Shown here: piece by piece, positions 11,491 to 23,766 of the stretch
Layout: each line of letters begins with the position of its first letter
Position numbering within the stretch: the stretch's first letter is position 1
NCBI GenBank assembly: GCA_002197995.1
Contig: NGZR01000001.1
Span: 1,178,001 to 1,242,000 of the forward strand
Source of the DNA: Gaeumannomyces sp. JS-464
Taxonomy: Eukaryota > Ascomycota > Sordariomycetes > Magnaporthales > Magnaporthaceae
Length of the DNA stretch: 64,000 bases
Direction of reading: 5' to 3'
Made by a program: the position numbers and the translations under genes
Notes under the pieces: generated by a model
What the model saw: only the letters and a program-made list of their open reading frames with translations
Databases searched by the model: none
What the model was told of the DNA's origin: nothing

Positions 11491-12600
11491 ATGGTATTGC
11501 ATCGTAATAATATCGAAAAGGGTAACCACGAACTTGGAAAAGGCCGGCTGGGACCGCCCCAAAACGACGAGGATTAGGACTTAAAAGCTTTTTAAAAATA
11601 AGGTATGTTAGCACTATTAAAGTTACTGTTAACGGCCGTTTCGACGCCCTAATTAACGAACATTATACAATTTCGGTGGAAAAGTTTAACGTAACGTTAA
11701 AAAGTATACGAACCGCTAGTTACAAATGAAATAGGCTTTGGATTAAGCTAACATTAACATTTCGGATCGGATGCTTATAAGGAGCCTCGTTAACGGGCTT
11801 AGCGCCACTTACCCTTTTGCGGTGGTTATAGCTTTGGGAGTTGTAAAAGCGAGCGCCGCACTCCCGCTAACTTTATTTCGAAAATGCTCGAAAACACGGC
11901 GGTTATAAAGGCTTCGGAGTTAAAGGCTATAATTAACACTAACAAAAAGCCGGAGGGATTTTAAAAGCCGAAGCCCTGTAATAAAAAGGGTTGCACTATC
12001 GTTTCGCGTGCTCCCACTACGATAAGTGCGGTAAGCATATAAGGGCGGTAATAACAACTGCTAGCTTTTGCACTTTAAGCTCGAGGAGGCCTGGAAGGCC
12101 AAATATCCGGAGCGGCGCTTCCAGCGAGGCAATAAGGCAGCCAACGAGGTTATAACCAACCCGAAGGCTGCCGACCATACTGGTGTGTACCGGTTAATCG
12201 GGGCAGTGCCAGCTAATATAACATGGCCAATACCGCTTTAAGCAATGTTAACAGTGCCCGTAACGCCGTAATAATCGATTCCGGCTCGTTTAAGCACCAT
12301 TTTAACGATCGCAAATGGTTTACCTCGCTAAGGAAGCGCGAAGTCCCTTATAACGCTACCACGGCTAATGGCGGCGCCTAAGTTTCCGTTAAAAAAGGCA
12401 CCGTTAAAATGCATTGGCGTAATAAGGCGGGCGTTATTACAGTTACTTTACAGGCAATTTTTACGTTAAATCCCTTTTAACCTTTTTAACTTTGGCAAAA
12501 TGCGCAAAGCAGGCTTAAAAAACGATTAAACCGATTACTTCGTAACGCCCAACGATAAGTGGTTAGGCAACTACCAGATTAATAATAACGTACTAATTGC
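11491..12600 (+). pseudogene. Gag and protease of Copia element C
   Basis: ATG at 11491. Around 12012-12100 a Cys/His motif reads HYDKCGKH and then, in another frame, HFKLEEAWKA; the H elements carry the matching YHDRCGKH ... LHPKLEEEY. The protease active site is IIDSGSF at about 12265-12290, the usual D-S-G of Copia proteases, followed by a block ending KKGTVKMHW. Several TAA/TAG stops and at least one frame change. Confidence 0.75.
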
Positions 12601-15600
12601 TAACGTTAACGTGCTCGCAAGCGCGCCCCCGGGCTTTGTGGCTTTAAGCAACGCATTTAACGAAAAAAACCGATTAACGGAAGTTAACGCACCGATTACG
12701 ATAAAGCGCCCGGTGCTTTACGTAATAATGCATCGGCGCTTAATGCATGCTAATAAAAAGGCGGTAATAACGGCCTACCGCGCTGCAAGCATTAAAGTTA
12801 GCTATTTCGAGGTATTAAAGCATACCTATAACGACTGTTTAAAAGTAAAGCGATTTAAATCATCGGTAATCGTTATTTCCACCGCACTACCCGTTTTAGG
12901 CCGTATTTACATAAATACATTAACCATTTCGCCTATTTTATACGGCGGATATAATTACGCCGTTTATATTACTAATAAGGCAATTACTTTTAACTGGGTG
13001 ATTTTTGCAATTAGCAAAGCTATACGGAGATTTTTATAAAGGTTTGTAATTAAATTAGCTATATTAAATTCCAATTAGGTATTAAAATATAAGCAATTTA
13101 TACGGACGGTGGCACGAAGTTTAACCCGGAAAAGCTAAAAGCCTATTGCATTGCTCGAAGCAAAGCTTGCGAAATTAGCCCGGCGCGATGCCCGGAAATA
13201 AACAGCATCGTTAAGCGTGTAACCGTACTATATTTAACGCGGCTCGCACCGGGATTAACGCTAACGGCCTGCATAAAAAGTACTGGGTATATGCTTTGCA
13301 ATAGCGAAAAAGGTGCTAAACTACACCCCAAATACAGCTTTTAGCGGTAAGGAAAGCCCGTACGAGGCGTGGGCAAAAGCAATCGGCCTTAACGAGGAGT
13401 ATTACCAACCATTAATCCGTACCCTCCGCATTTGGGGCGCGGTCGCCTAAGTGCTAATTAAAAACGGCAAACAGGCTAAAGCTAACAAAATGGCCCTTAA
13501 AGCAACGAGGGCCGGCTTATAAGCTGGGAAGGCTTTTATAACGAGATCCTGCTAGTTAAGCCGGAGTACTAATAAAGTTTTCCGTTGCCGTAACGCACGG
13601 ATTAACGAAAGCGCTAATAAGCGCCGGAAATCGCCTTATAATTTTGTTAAAAAGGCGATTACTATTAATGCGGTTAATAAAGCCGTTATTAAAAACCTTT
13701 ATTTTACAATAAGCATTTGGGTTTATAATATTAGCCTAATTACTAATTCCACCGATAGCAACGATGGTAATACCGGTGCAACTAGCGATATTGCCGGCCC
13801 CGAAAGTAATAACGATTTATCGCTTGCGAAAAAAACCGGGGAAACCGAAGCGGAAAACGAGAAGTTTGCCGTTATAAAGCTTAAAAAGCTTAAAAAGCCC
13901 GCCAGCCCAGGCATGCTAACACTCGAAGGAATTCCCGAGCTCGGTAACAAAGCGGTTACGATGCCCGCAGCGCCCAAAAAAAAAACCTGCAAAAAGCGGC
14001 CGCCGCCCCCGCCGAGTGACCGGCGATTAAAAAGCGCTTAACGGCCCCTAAGCATTATAAAGTCCTAACATTAAAAACTTGCAAAAAAAGGGAGCCCGCG
14101 GAGGCATTTACAACGGCTCGCTTCGAGTTTAAAAATATTAAAAAGGTAGCGGAAAAGGATCCGGGTAACCTTAAAAGCGCCGGAAACGACGAAAGCTTTT
14201 ACAACCTTAATACGAATATTAAAACTGCCGAAAAAATTGCCCGAAAAACGGGTTTTGCACTTGTTAACATTACGTACCCGGATAACGATATCGTTTTACC
14301 TTAAAAAATCGGCGGCTTTAAAATCCCCGACCTCGCGCTTTTCGGCGTCGCTACGGTACCGGGAACACCGTATATTCCAGCCTATTATTACGACGCGGTA
14401 AAGCATAAAACCGAGTACGAGCGATATTATAAGCTAGCAATGTAAAAGTAAATTAATACGCTGCTCGAAAAAGGCACGTAAATGCTAAAAAAATTGCCCC
14501 CGGGCGCTAAAGCATTGCCGGGCAAATGGGTATACGTGTTTAAGCTAACGCTTAACGGCGCTTTTAAAAAGATTAAAGCGCGTTAGGTCGTTTGCGGCAA
14601 TTACGACGATATTCCAGGCGAGGACAAAACTGCAACGTACGCGGTAATCGCTTATGCAGCATTTACGAGGGTGTTTTTTATGCATATAGCCGTTAACGAT
14701 TTTAAATACCGCCAATTCGATTTCGTAGCTGCCTATTTTAACGCTATTGTATTTGGTAACGTTATGGTATACGTACAGCAATTTTAAAGCATTTCGGTTG
14801 GGTAAAAAGGCTACTATTACCGCTTAAAAAAGGCATTTTACGGCCTTCGCAAATCGCTTTTATGGTGGTATTAAACGATCATTCCGAAGCTCGAAGCATT
14901 TAGCTTTAGGCCGATTTATTAAAACGTTTGCTTTTACCGTAAAAAGGAAACGGGCGCTATGCTATTACTTTACGTGGACGATTTCCAAATTACCGCTCGT
15001 ACGGTTACGAAAATTAAAACCATCGCTAACAAAGTGGGTAGCCGGTTCGAAATAACCGTTTTAAGTAACGTAAAAACGTTCCTCGGCATGCAGGTTGTAA
15101 GGGATCGCTAGCGGAGGATTGTAAGCCTTTACTAACGCGATTATATTAATAAAATTATTACCAAATACGGACGGGAAAACCTTAAAGTAATAAAAACGCT
15201 TTGGCCTTTTGGCTTTGTAATGCCGATTACTTGGGACCTTTTCCCGTATAAGGAGGTTTTGCGCTACCAGTTGGAAATAGCGAGTATTGGCTACCTCGCT
15301 AGCATTACTCGCCCTAATATCACGTATACCGTAAGGAGGTTGCAAAAGGTTAACGCTAATCCCGGCAACGAGCATTTGGCACTGTTAAAGCATTTTTAAC
15401 GTTATATTATTAGCATTAAAAAGCTCGCGCTTACTTTTGGTAGGCCTACTTATAACGCCGAGGCGATGGGTTTAAAAGCTTACGGAAATGCCTCGTTCGC
15501 CAACTGCTTTCGTACGAGGGCATTTACAAGCGGCGTAATCGTTATGCTAGCGGGTGGTCCTATTTACTGGTAATTAAAAAAGCAGACTTTTGTAACGACG

Positions 15601-15950
15601 TTAACGACGGAGGCGGAGTTCGTTAACCTTTTGCTAACGGGCCGGGTTTTGCTTTAAATTAAAAGCATTTTAAAAAAAATTAGATACCTTTAGCGAGAAA
15701 CTTTCGTGGTGCATACGGATAGCGCTAACGCTTAAACGACGGTATTAAACCCGTTGGAATTAGCCCGCACCCGCATAATTAACTTCCGTTATAAGTGGGT
15801 AATCGATGCTATAAAGCGTTAACTTTTCACCCTTAAGCTAGTTGGCACGGCTAATATAAAGGCGGACGGTTTTACGAAGGGCTTAACGGCGGAGGGATAG
15901 GCGAGGTTTATTATTTAACTGGGAATGCAGCAAATGCCGCAATAAACGGC
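12601..15950 (+). pseudogene. Integrase, reverse transcriptase and RNase H of Copia element C
   Basis: The integrase starts with the HHCC-type segment MHRRLMHANKKAVITAYR near 12730 and extends to about 13560. RT shows GKWVYVFK, the QFDFVAAYFNAIV block (first catalytic Asp) near 14710, and YVDDFQI at about 14971-14991 with both Asp residues present. RNase H shows HTDSANA and KADGFTKGL (15856-15886), the end typical of Copia polyproteins. Many codons remain in one frame; stops are mostly TAA/TAG. Confidence 0.9.
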
Positions 15951-16047
15951 TTATAGGAAAACCAAGGAAACACTACGAACTTGGAAGGTTACTACGTAAA
16001 TGCGTGCTCGTAATGCCTTTAAAGCCGTTGCATAGCTTACGAGGGGG

Positions 16048-16217
16048 TGTTAAAGGTGGCTTAAAGTTACGTGGGTGGCAATTGGTGCTTTACAGCTTTA
16101 GGTTTATGCATTGGCCTTGGTATTTTGGCCTGCGCGCGCCCTAGCCCGCGATCCAATAAAGTAGCTAAGGAATAATTACCAATCACTTCGGGTGCTTGTT
16201 GTCGCGCACTTTTATTA
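16048..16217 (+). repeat. 3' LTR of Copia element C
   Basis: Aligns end to end with 10844-11013; differences are nearly all C/T or G/A. The GAGGGGG polypurine tract is directly upstream. Confidence 0.88.
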
Positions 16218-16222
16218 AAATA

Positions 16223-17400
16223 TAAAATCGCTATTACCGATTGCTTAGCGATTCGCGGTCGAATTTACATCGGCAAACGATTGTAAATCTCGTTTAATAA
16301 TGCATTTCGATTTTAAATCTTTTACCGTACACATAGCTTACCGTTAAAAAAGCACTTTGGCAAAACGAAAACGTACGATTTTATTTGCAAAACTTATACG
16401 TGGCCGGGTTTTTAACGGAACGTTAACGCTTTCGTACGAGGATGCCACTTTTGCAAAATGGTTAAAAAAAGGAAAGGCTTACTAAACGGCTTTTTAAAGC
16501 CCTTTCCGGTGCCATTCCGGCCGTAAGCAAATATTTTTATGGATTTCGTCGGGCTATTGCCAAAATGCGAACGGAACGGCGTTATGCACGAAAACGTTTT
16601 AATAGTAATCGATCGATTAATAAAAATAAAACATTATATCCCTATCGGCGTTACGAACGTAAGCACCTTGGCAAACGCTTTCGTTTCGTCGGTTTATCGC
16701 TATTACAAAACTTTAAATATTATTATATCCGATAAAAGCATTTAATTTATATCGGCTTTTTGGAAAAAACTATCGAAACGCTTAAAAATCGCCTTTCGCC
16801 ATTCGTCGTTATACCACCCGAAATTCGATAGCTAAACGGAAATCGTTAACGCATATATAAAACAATACTTTTTAAGCGTTTTGCTCGTTTTATTAAAACG
16901 ATTAGGTGGATTAGCTGCTAATTAAAAAGTTTGCTAGTAATAATTAAATGTTAAAAATTACGCACGTTATCCTTTTTTTCGCCAATTTATAAATGGCACC
17001 CGCATATAAGGACAAAACCGAAAATAAAACGAAAAAAACGGTAATACGCTAGCAATTTAACGTAAAATCCATAATGCTATTATACTCGCGAACCGTATCG
17101 AAAAGGTTTTCGAATTTGTTAAAACGCTAGCGAAAGCATTAAAGGAATGCTACGTAAAAGCGGCGAACCGCTATTGCTAAAACGCGGGCACGTTTAAAAT
17201 CGGCGACCAAATATAAATAAACACGAAATACATAGCGTTTTTACGCCCCACTTTTAAGCTTAGCGATAAATGGGTAAACCCGTTCCACGTAACAAAGGTT
17301 TACCTACGCGCTTTTGCAATTTAACTGCCCGCGAAATATAAGATTTTCCCCGTTTTCCATATATTTTTAATCGCGCGGGAAAAGCCGGGGCTGCCCGGGC
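16223..17400 (+). pseudogene. Integrase and C-terminal domain of element B
   Basis: Continues the B polyprotein after element C. The integrase core begins MDFVGLLPKCERNGVMHENV at 16539, with the first catalytic Asp in MDFVG and the second region in NIIISDKSI (16716-16745). A zinc-binding segment lies upstream at 16300-16500. Near 17250 a block like FKLSDKWVNPFHVTKVY matches the SH3-like C-terminal region of Ty3/Gypsy integrases. From 17400 to 17910 I see only degraded sequence, with no domain I can name. Confidence 0.85.
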
Positions 17401-17918
17401 AGGATTAAATTAATAAGCAGTACGCGGGGAAAGCAAATGGCTTAAAACTAGCGAAACATTTAAACGAGGATAACGAAAATACGAAAGCCCGATAATATTT
17501 CGATTGCATTTTAAACTTTAAAAGTACGCCGAAAAACCTGCAATATAAAGTTAAATAGGCGGCATTATACGCACCCATATAGCAGCCATCGCGGGATTTA
17601 AAAAGCGCGGACGACAAAATTTAAAAGTTTTATAAACGCTACCGGCACAAACCGGGGCTACCGTTATAATAGCGGCTATTAATAGCAATTTAAGCGCAAA
17701 AACGGCGCACGCCCGGTTTCGCACAACGTTTTAAAACGGAACAGCCATTTAAAAAACCAAAAGGCAAGCCGAAAAAAAAACACCGCAATTTTAATTCCCC
17801 AATTTAACTAAACTATTATAAAAAAACCTTAACAAATAACGTTAAAATAAAAAAAAGCAAACGAAACCAAAACGAAACTATATTACCATACCGGGATAAA
17901 CATAATCCCATACCATTA

Positions 17919-19200
17919 CTATATGCTATTATTAACATCGGCCAAAACGTTACCGTTTTCGGCGTTAACCCGGCTATTAGCCGTAACGTCGCTACTATTA
18001 CCTTTAAGCTCCGCCTTTTTAAAACCGCCGAAAAAGGACTTACTAGCATTAAAATCGGAAAGGGAGTTATCCGATATATAGTCGCGATCCGGGAAAGTAA
18101 CATTATAAACCACCCTTTCGTTTTCGATCCGCCAAATGTCCGTTAGCAAAAGGCTAGCGAAAAACGCGCGAATTTTTTCCACGATATTATTACTAACGCG
18201 ATCGATAAAGTTATACGCGGCTTTATAACGCATGCCATATATAACATTATTACGACGGACATTAACTCGCGTAACGCTTTGGAAATAACGGAACGTTTCC
18301 GCATTATAACTATCCCATTTTTCGTAAAGGATGTTAATAAAGCAACGATAAGCAAACCTTTATAAACGGCTACCGTCGTTAATATTACGAAAACGGGCTT
18401 GCATAAATATAGCGTTAATATTATAACGTTAAAATAACGGAGTTATAAGCCACGCAAAAGTACTATAACTATATTTAGCGGAGCGATTGCCAATCGACGC
18501 GGCGATTAAAACGCTTGCTTAGCGGGATAAAAAAGTTGGCCTATTCGCGCGCCTCGGCGAAAGCGGTAATAAGCTCGCGCTTAATACGCTTTTACTGCAA
18601 AAAAACAAAAGCGGTTAACGCTAGCGATCGCTTAGGAAAACTATAAAAAACCACTAACGTTACGGCTTTTTTTAAAACTACTTGCATTACGCTATTTATC
18701 GCTTTAAAAGCTAGCGCGGATAAACGCGTTAAACAGTAAATATATCGCTTTAAATACGGTACTACTAAACGCCGCAAATTAAACAACGTGTAATCGTTAA
18801 AGTCGGTATCGGTAGCGTTATTACTATCGACCATATGCTCGGCGGCGTTTTAACGGCAAAGCTCCTAATGGTAAGCGGTAGCGCGATAAAAGAAAAACTC
18901 GCTAAAAGCCTAAAAACGAACGAGGTTTTCCAAATCGCTACGGAAAAACGGCGATAGCTAGTTAAAAATATGTTAATAAAAAATTAGCGAAATAAGGGCG
19001 ATAATACGTACTTCGCAATAAAGCTTATTACGGGTGCTGCATTAATCGCAAAAATCCGATTAAGCCGATTTGCGGCCAGCGTTTGTAAAGTGGCACGTTA
19101 TTTTAAACGCCTTAACCATTTGCTTAAATAACGCGCAACGCGGGCGGAAACCAAAATGCGCATACGTTTTAAAGCGGTCCGCATGCAAAAAATACAAATG
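17919..19200 (-). pseudogene. Antisense ORF of element B, between pol and the 3' LTR
   Basis: On the strand opposite to gag-pol. From 19200 to 18481 one frame is open for 240 codons with nine stops, all TAA or TAG. From about 18480 to 17919 the next frame is open for some 185 codons with two internal stops, so one frameshift (or a small intron) lies near 18490. Composition looks like a real protein: Phe/Tyr-rich blocks (SEFFFYRATAYHQ with one stop read as Gln), MVDSNNATDTDFNDYTLFN, then INILYEKWDSYNAETFRYF, and an acidic Ser/Asn-rich C-terminus including VTFPDRDYISDNSLSDF. I recognise no family. The same frame stays mostly open upstream to about 19720, close to the 3' LTR, but there it becomes Phe/Ser/Arg-rich and could be a shadow of Lys-rich plus-strand sequence. 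Confidence 0.65.
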
Positions 19201-19785
19201 CGCGTGGTAAAAGCGGCACCGCGGCCGAACACCTTACCGGGGCGAAAAAAAACGAAAACTATCGCGATAATAGCGGAAACGCGGCGAAAGGCGAAACGGG
19301 TGTGCGGGGATAAAAAAAGCTCGATAAAAAGCTTACGCGCGTAAAAACGCTAACGATAAAACGCGGCGCGAAACTAAAGAAAAGCGGCGAAAGCATAACG
19401 TTACGACGTTGTTATTATCGTCGCTAATCGAAACCTTATTAGGGCGCGACGAAAACGAAGCAAAGCAAATGGAAAAAAAAAGGAACGTAATGGAAGCTTA
19501 GTGAAAAAACGGGGGGATAACGAACAAAGGCATAACGCAAACGGGCATAAAAACCCAACGAAAAGGGAAAAAGCGACATAACCGAACGCGACCCCGCGAC
19601 CGGAAGCGGGATAAGGACGAAATTGGAAACGAGGTAAGAGAAAGGTAAGGAAAGTGAAAACCCGGCGTAAAGGCATTAAGGAACTGGCATAACGCGTTTA
19701 AAAATGGTCCGCGAAACTTTTACAACTATACGTAACCACTATTAAATTTGCAATTAAAAACAATTGCGGTTTTAGGTTGGGGTAT

Positions 19786-19935
19786 TATTACAAAGCGAGC
19801 TTTAATTTACGCTTAAATTACTATTAACCTTATATATAAACTGCTTCCCGCTATTAAATAGCTAAAGGACTTTTTTCTTTTTTCCTCGCGTAATAACAGT
19901 TTTTTTATACAAGACTTAAGTGTTGCATTGTAACA
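19786..19935 (+). repeat. 3' LTR of element B
   Basis: Matches 6753-6900, including TATATAAACTGCTTCCCGC and the GCATTGTAACA end. It starts TATTAC after a G-rich tract (GGTTGGGG). The GGTAC target duplication follows directly. Confidence 0.9.
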
Positions 19936-19940
19936 GGTAC

Positions 19941-22340
19941 GTAATATTATTAGTTATATTTTTCGGTCGATTTATTTTTTATTATAAGCAACGGGTATTT
20001 TTTTAACCGTTTTTAATTAGTACGGTTAATTTTTCCGTTTTATAAAAATCTTATACCGTTTAACCGTTTATAGTAATACGTAATCGCTTTATACTTCGTA
20101 ATTAATTATTACTTTAACCTTTTTTTTTATATTTTATCCGGAACGTTAATAAGTTATACGTTTAACTCGATTTTACCATCGCGAAGGTTTTTATTAATTC
20201 CTTTTCTTTTCCATTTCGTGCTTTCCGCTTAAGTGGTTTATTTAGTTTTTTAATAAAAGGAACGGGTGTTATACGTTCGTTTCGCGATCCGGGTTAAACG
20301 AAACGTACGTTTTAATAATCCCTTAATGTTAAACTTCCGCTTTATATACTATATGCACTTTGCATTCCTCGGTTTTGCACTTTTTGCAATTTAACGTTTT
20401 AATAACGCATAATAAAAATACCGTCCGTTAAGTTTAAAAACGGCGGCGAACTTATTAACGCGTGTTAACTCCTATTATAATAGTTAAACGCTAACGCGGT
20501 TTGGTTTTTAATTTATTCCTAAATTTTCGTGGAAAAAAATCGTATTTAAAGTTGGTTTTAAAGTGGAACTTGCACTTTTTATAAACATATTTTGCTTAAA
20601 AAAGGTATAAATGTCCGGGGTGTTTCGCGTTAACGCTTTAATGGTTTAATAAGTGCGACGCAAGTCCTTTTTCCCGGTTCGCGTTTTTAAACCGGTTTTT
20701 AAGGTATTTAATTTCCTATCCGTCGTTAAACCACGATAAAAGCCGGCCGTTATCTCTTTTTGCCGAAATGGCGTAGCATAAAGGTTCGTTAAAATATTTA
20801 GGAATTTTAACGTTTTAAAAGCATTTTAAAAAGTTAAATGGTGTAAAAACCCGTTAACTTTTTTTAATTAGCTTAAGCTTTTCGGGTTACGGGTGTAAAC
20901 GACAGCCCGTTAACGGCTGTTTTTTTAACCCTTTTTTAAAACTAAGCGGTATTAACGTTTTAACCGTTTTGGTTTATTTCGGCGTCGGTATCGAAATTTT
21001 CCAACTCCCAAAAAAGGTGGGTTTAGCTTAAAAGCTTTTCCTATTAAGTTTTTCCTTTTTATTCCTAGCAAATAACAACGCTTTTATTTTTTTTTAACGT
21101 TATTAGTTCGAAAACGGCGTGCTATTTTCCATCGCTATCGTATTTAATCCTCGTTGCTTTTAGCATGCTAATGTTTTATAGCTTTTTGGGGTACCACCCG
21201 GTAACCTTTTTATCGGATTAATATATGGTGCATAACTTGTCGTAGCAATTCGTTTAATTAAACGTCGGTTTAAGGTATAGCTCGTTTTATACCGGTTTTT
21301 TATACGCTTGTTAAAAGTTAGCTATTTGCCAGTTATCGTTTTGTTAAAAGCAATTTATTTTAATATAGCCCGGCTAGCCGCATTTAAAACATTTCCCGTT
21401 TTTTAAGTTTTGTTTTACCTTTTTTTGCTATTTTTATTATTAATACGCGGCTTTTACGCTAAAGTTTATAAGGTTTAAATGCGTTTTGTAAATTATAAAC
21501 TGTTATTATTTGGCTTTTTTTAATTTGCTTTATTGCTTTATACCATATTTTTAAAACCGTATTTTTTTTCCTGTTATCGCTTATACAGTTTATCGCTAAT
21601 GCGAACCGCGTTTTTAACGTAGTTCGTAAAATTTTTAGGCGGTTTTGCTTTGCGAGTTTATTTTTTACGTTTTCGCGTAATTCGTTATAAAAGTGCAGTA
21701 TTAACGTAGCGTCGTTTTAATTAAGCTTAATGCTAACCCGTTAAAAATTTGCGGCGTATTTAACTACGGTTCCCCGTTATTTAAAAGCTAGCAAGTTTTT
21801 TTCGGCGACCCGGGTTTTGTTAATTATACCGAACATTTTTCCAACTTTTTTTCCGAAGGTTTCGAAGCTAGCGAAAATAATTTTGGTAGTTTTTTTAATT
21901 ATATTTATACTTTTTAAAATAGTTATTTTAGGTTAGTTAAAACTATTTTTTCATTTTACCGTTTAATTTGGTAATAACGTAAGCGACTTTTTATTTTCCG
22001 TTTATAAATTGTTATTTATAAAACTTAAAATAGCTTTTGCATTTAGTAAAAAACGTTTTAAATTTGCCGTCCTTTTTTTCAAAGGTTTAAAAACGGAAAC
22101 TTATACGTTTGGATTGCGATAAGTGCTTTAAAAGATAGTAATTTTGTAATAAACTGCTTTACCTCGGCCTAGCTTTTAGCGATTTCGTTCGTTATAAGTT
22201 TAAATAAGTTAACCGTATTAGTGGCTTTTTTAAAGTCGTACTTAACACCGTTAAAAGTAAAAACCGTGGTTTTTTCCTTTTTAAGCTTTTTATTACTGCT
22301 TTTTATAACTGCATTATTTTTTTTTTAACGAGGTATTAAA
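19941..22340 (-). pseudogene. Gag and pre-protease region of alpha element A'
   Basis: Minus-strand continuation of A' beyond element B. In the sense of A' it runs from the Gag start near 22310 through a capsid region comparable with E2 Gag, past a zinc-knuckle-like Cys region near 21390, into the Gag-protease spacer and protease region towards 19941. Very AT-rich, with frequent TAA/TAG stops. Assigned mainly by matching E1 and E2 in order and orientation. Confidence 0.65.
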
Positions 22341-22355
22341 TAAAATTAGTTAAAA

Positions 22356-22802
22356 TGTTACAATTAGGGGTTTACTTTTAAAGTAAAGCATTTCGGGGGT
22401 GGATAAAATAATACTACTGGTTTAGGTATAATAAAACACGTAATTTAAAAGGATAATTTAATTGTTTGCCTTAAGGGATGTTTAAAAGCTAACTTAAGTT
22501 AATGCTAAAGTTTTAATTAAAAGTTATTTAGGAAAAAAGGAAGTCCTCCTTTTTATATATTTGTTTTTTATGTTACGCTATTCCCCTAATATGCCTAATA
22601 TGTGTAATATGTTGCGATTACCCCAATCGTATATATCATTTAGTGTTAAAAGTAATATGTTTAACTTCGATTTATTAAACTTATTATTAACGTATGCACG
22701 TAACTTTTAACTAAGCTAACGTGCGGGGTAAAGGTTATTTTTTAAGCCACCCTTTTTTAATGTCCTCCCCGTTAAGCCCTTCCCCCACCCTATTTTGGTT
22801 GT
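22356..22802 (-). repeat. 5' LTR of reversed alpha element A'
   Basis: Starts TGTTACAATTAGGGG and shares the GTTTGCCTTAAGGGATG block with the other alpha LTRs read on the minus strand. The part after about 22560 (U3) differs from the U3 at 4540-4803. The right end near GGTTGTAA is approximate. It is followed at once by a forward integrase fragment. Confidence 0.6.
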
Positions 22803-23462
22803 AATTATAAACTTTTACAGCTTTTGCTAGCGTTTAGCGAAACATGGTAAAAAATTACTATAAATTTCGTTATTAAGCTTTTTTAATCCAAAAAACTTAT
22901 AATTGAAGTTAAATACGATAATATATTAGTAATAGTGGATAGGTTTACCAAATACGCTTTGTTTTTACCACATAAAAAAAGCAGAAACGTTATAAAGCTA
23001 ACGTACGTTTTTATTAAACACGTAATAACGGAATATAGCACGCCGAACCGTTTAATTACGGATAAAAACAAGTTATTTATAAGCAAATTTTAAAAAAGGC
23101 TTACAAATAGGTTAAAAGCGAAGCATTTTTTATTTATAACTTATTATTTTTAAATAAATAAACAAACAAAGCGGACGAATTAAATTATTAAAGTAATATT
23201 TACGTTATTACGTTAATTATAAACAAAATAATTAGGTATAACTATTTACTATATATAGCTTAATTTGTTTATAAAGTTTAATTTACGAAAACATAGGGAT
23301 TATACCGTTTTTATGCGAATTATAAGTTTACGTTTACAGCGTATAAAAAACCTAAAGCAGGAAAACATGCTTTAGTAGCGGAAATATAAGTAACGGAATT
23401 TACCAAATTGCATAAACACTTTTAAATAAAGTTAAAAAAAACTACGGCACCGGATAGTTATT
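22803..23462 (+). pseudogene. Alpha-family integrase fragment, forward
   Basis: Integrase core in plus orientation: VKYDNILVIVDRFTKYALF at 22911-22967 with the first catalytic Asp, then TPNRLITDKNKLFISKF with the second. It ends in the region preceding the chromodomain and is cut by a reversed LTR at 23463. Orientation suggests it could be the displaced 3' part of element A, but the intervening pol is missing. Confidence 0.8.
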
Positions 23463-23766
23463 TATTACAATTAGGGTTTGCTTTTAAAGTAAGGCACCTC
23501 GGGGTGGATAAGACAGTATTACTGGTTTAATACAGTACAAAACACGTAACTTAAAAGGATAATTTAATTACTTGCTTTAAGGGATGCTTAAAGCTAACTT
23601 AGGTTAACTAATGCCGCAGCTTTAGTTAAAACTATTTAAAAGGAAAAAGGAAATCCATTTTTTATACATACTGTTTTTTTCCCACAATTTTTTAAATTTT
23701 TCCTAAATTTATTGCTTTATTACAAATTTATAAATCCTTAAATCTTGTCCTGGATTTATTACTTTG
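23463..23766 (-). repeat. Alpha LTR, reversed and truncated
   Basis: Starts TATTACAATTAGGG (RIP form of TGTTACAATTAGGG) and shows the usual alpha R/U5 blocks on the minus strand. Its U3 side is interrupted by the forward LTR of element E1 at 23767. Its remaining part is outside the window or lost. Confidence 0.7.

Larger units (their letters stand above)
10844..16217 (+). mobile_element. Ty1/Copia element C, complete with target duplication
   Basis: LTRs at 10844-11013 and 16048-16217 (170 bp each) are flanked by AAATA at 10839-10843 and 16218-16222. A purine tract GAGGGGG (16041-16047) precedes the 3' LTR, and GGTTATAAGCCC follows the 5' LTR. Coding order gag, protease, integrase, RT, RNase H is that of Copia. 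It is inserted in element B between RNase H and integrase. A reversed second copy starts at 63013. Confidence 0.93.
6753..19935 (+). mobile_element. Ty3/Gypsy element B, complete with target duplication
   Basis: LTRs at 6753-6900 and 19786-19935 share the TATATAAACTGC and GCATTGTAACA blocks. The first bases read TATTAC, the expected RIP product of TGTTAC. The insertion is flanked by GGTAC on both sides (6748-6752, 19936-19940). Without the nested Copia element C it is about 7.8 kb. Order: gag, protease, RT, RNase H, [C], integrase, chromatin-targeting-like tail, then a long antisense ORF. It lies inside the RT of A'. Confidence 0.92.

Noticed and set aside
19401..19676. A 91-codon Phe/Arg-rich ORF on the minus strand near the 3' LTR of B
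   Set aside because: Not listed as a separate gene: its frame differs from the well-supported antisense frame of B, and the Phe/Ser/Arg-rich composition is what a Lys/Glu-rich plus strand gives in reverse.
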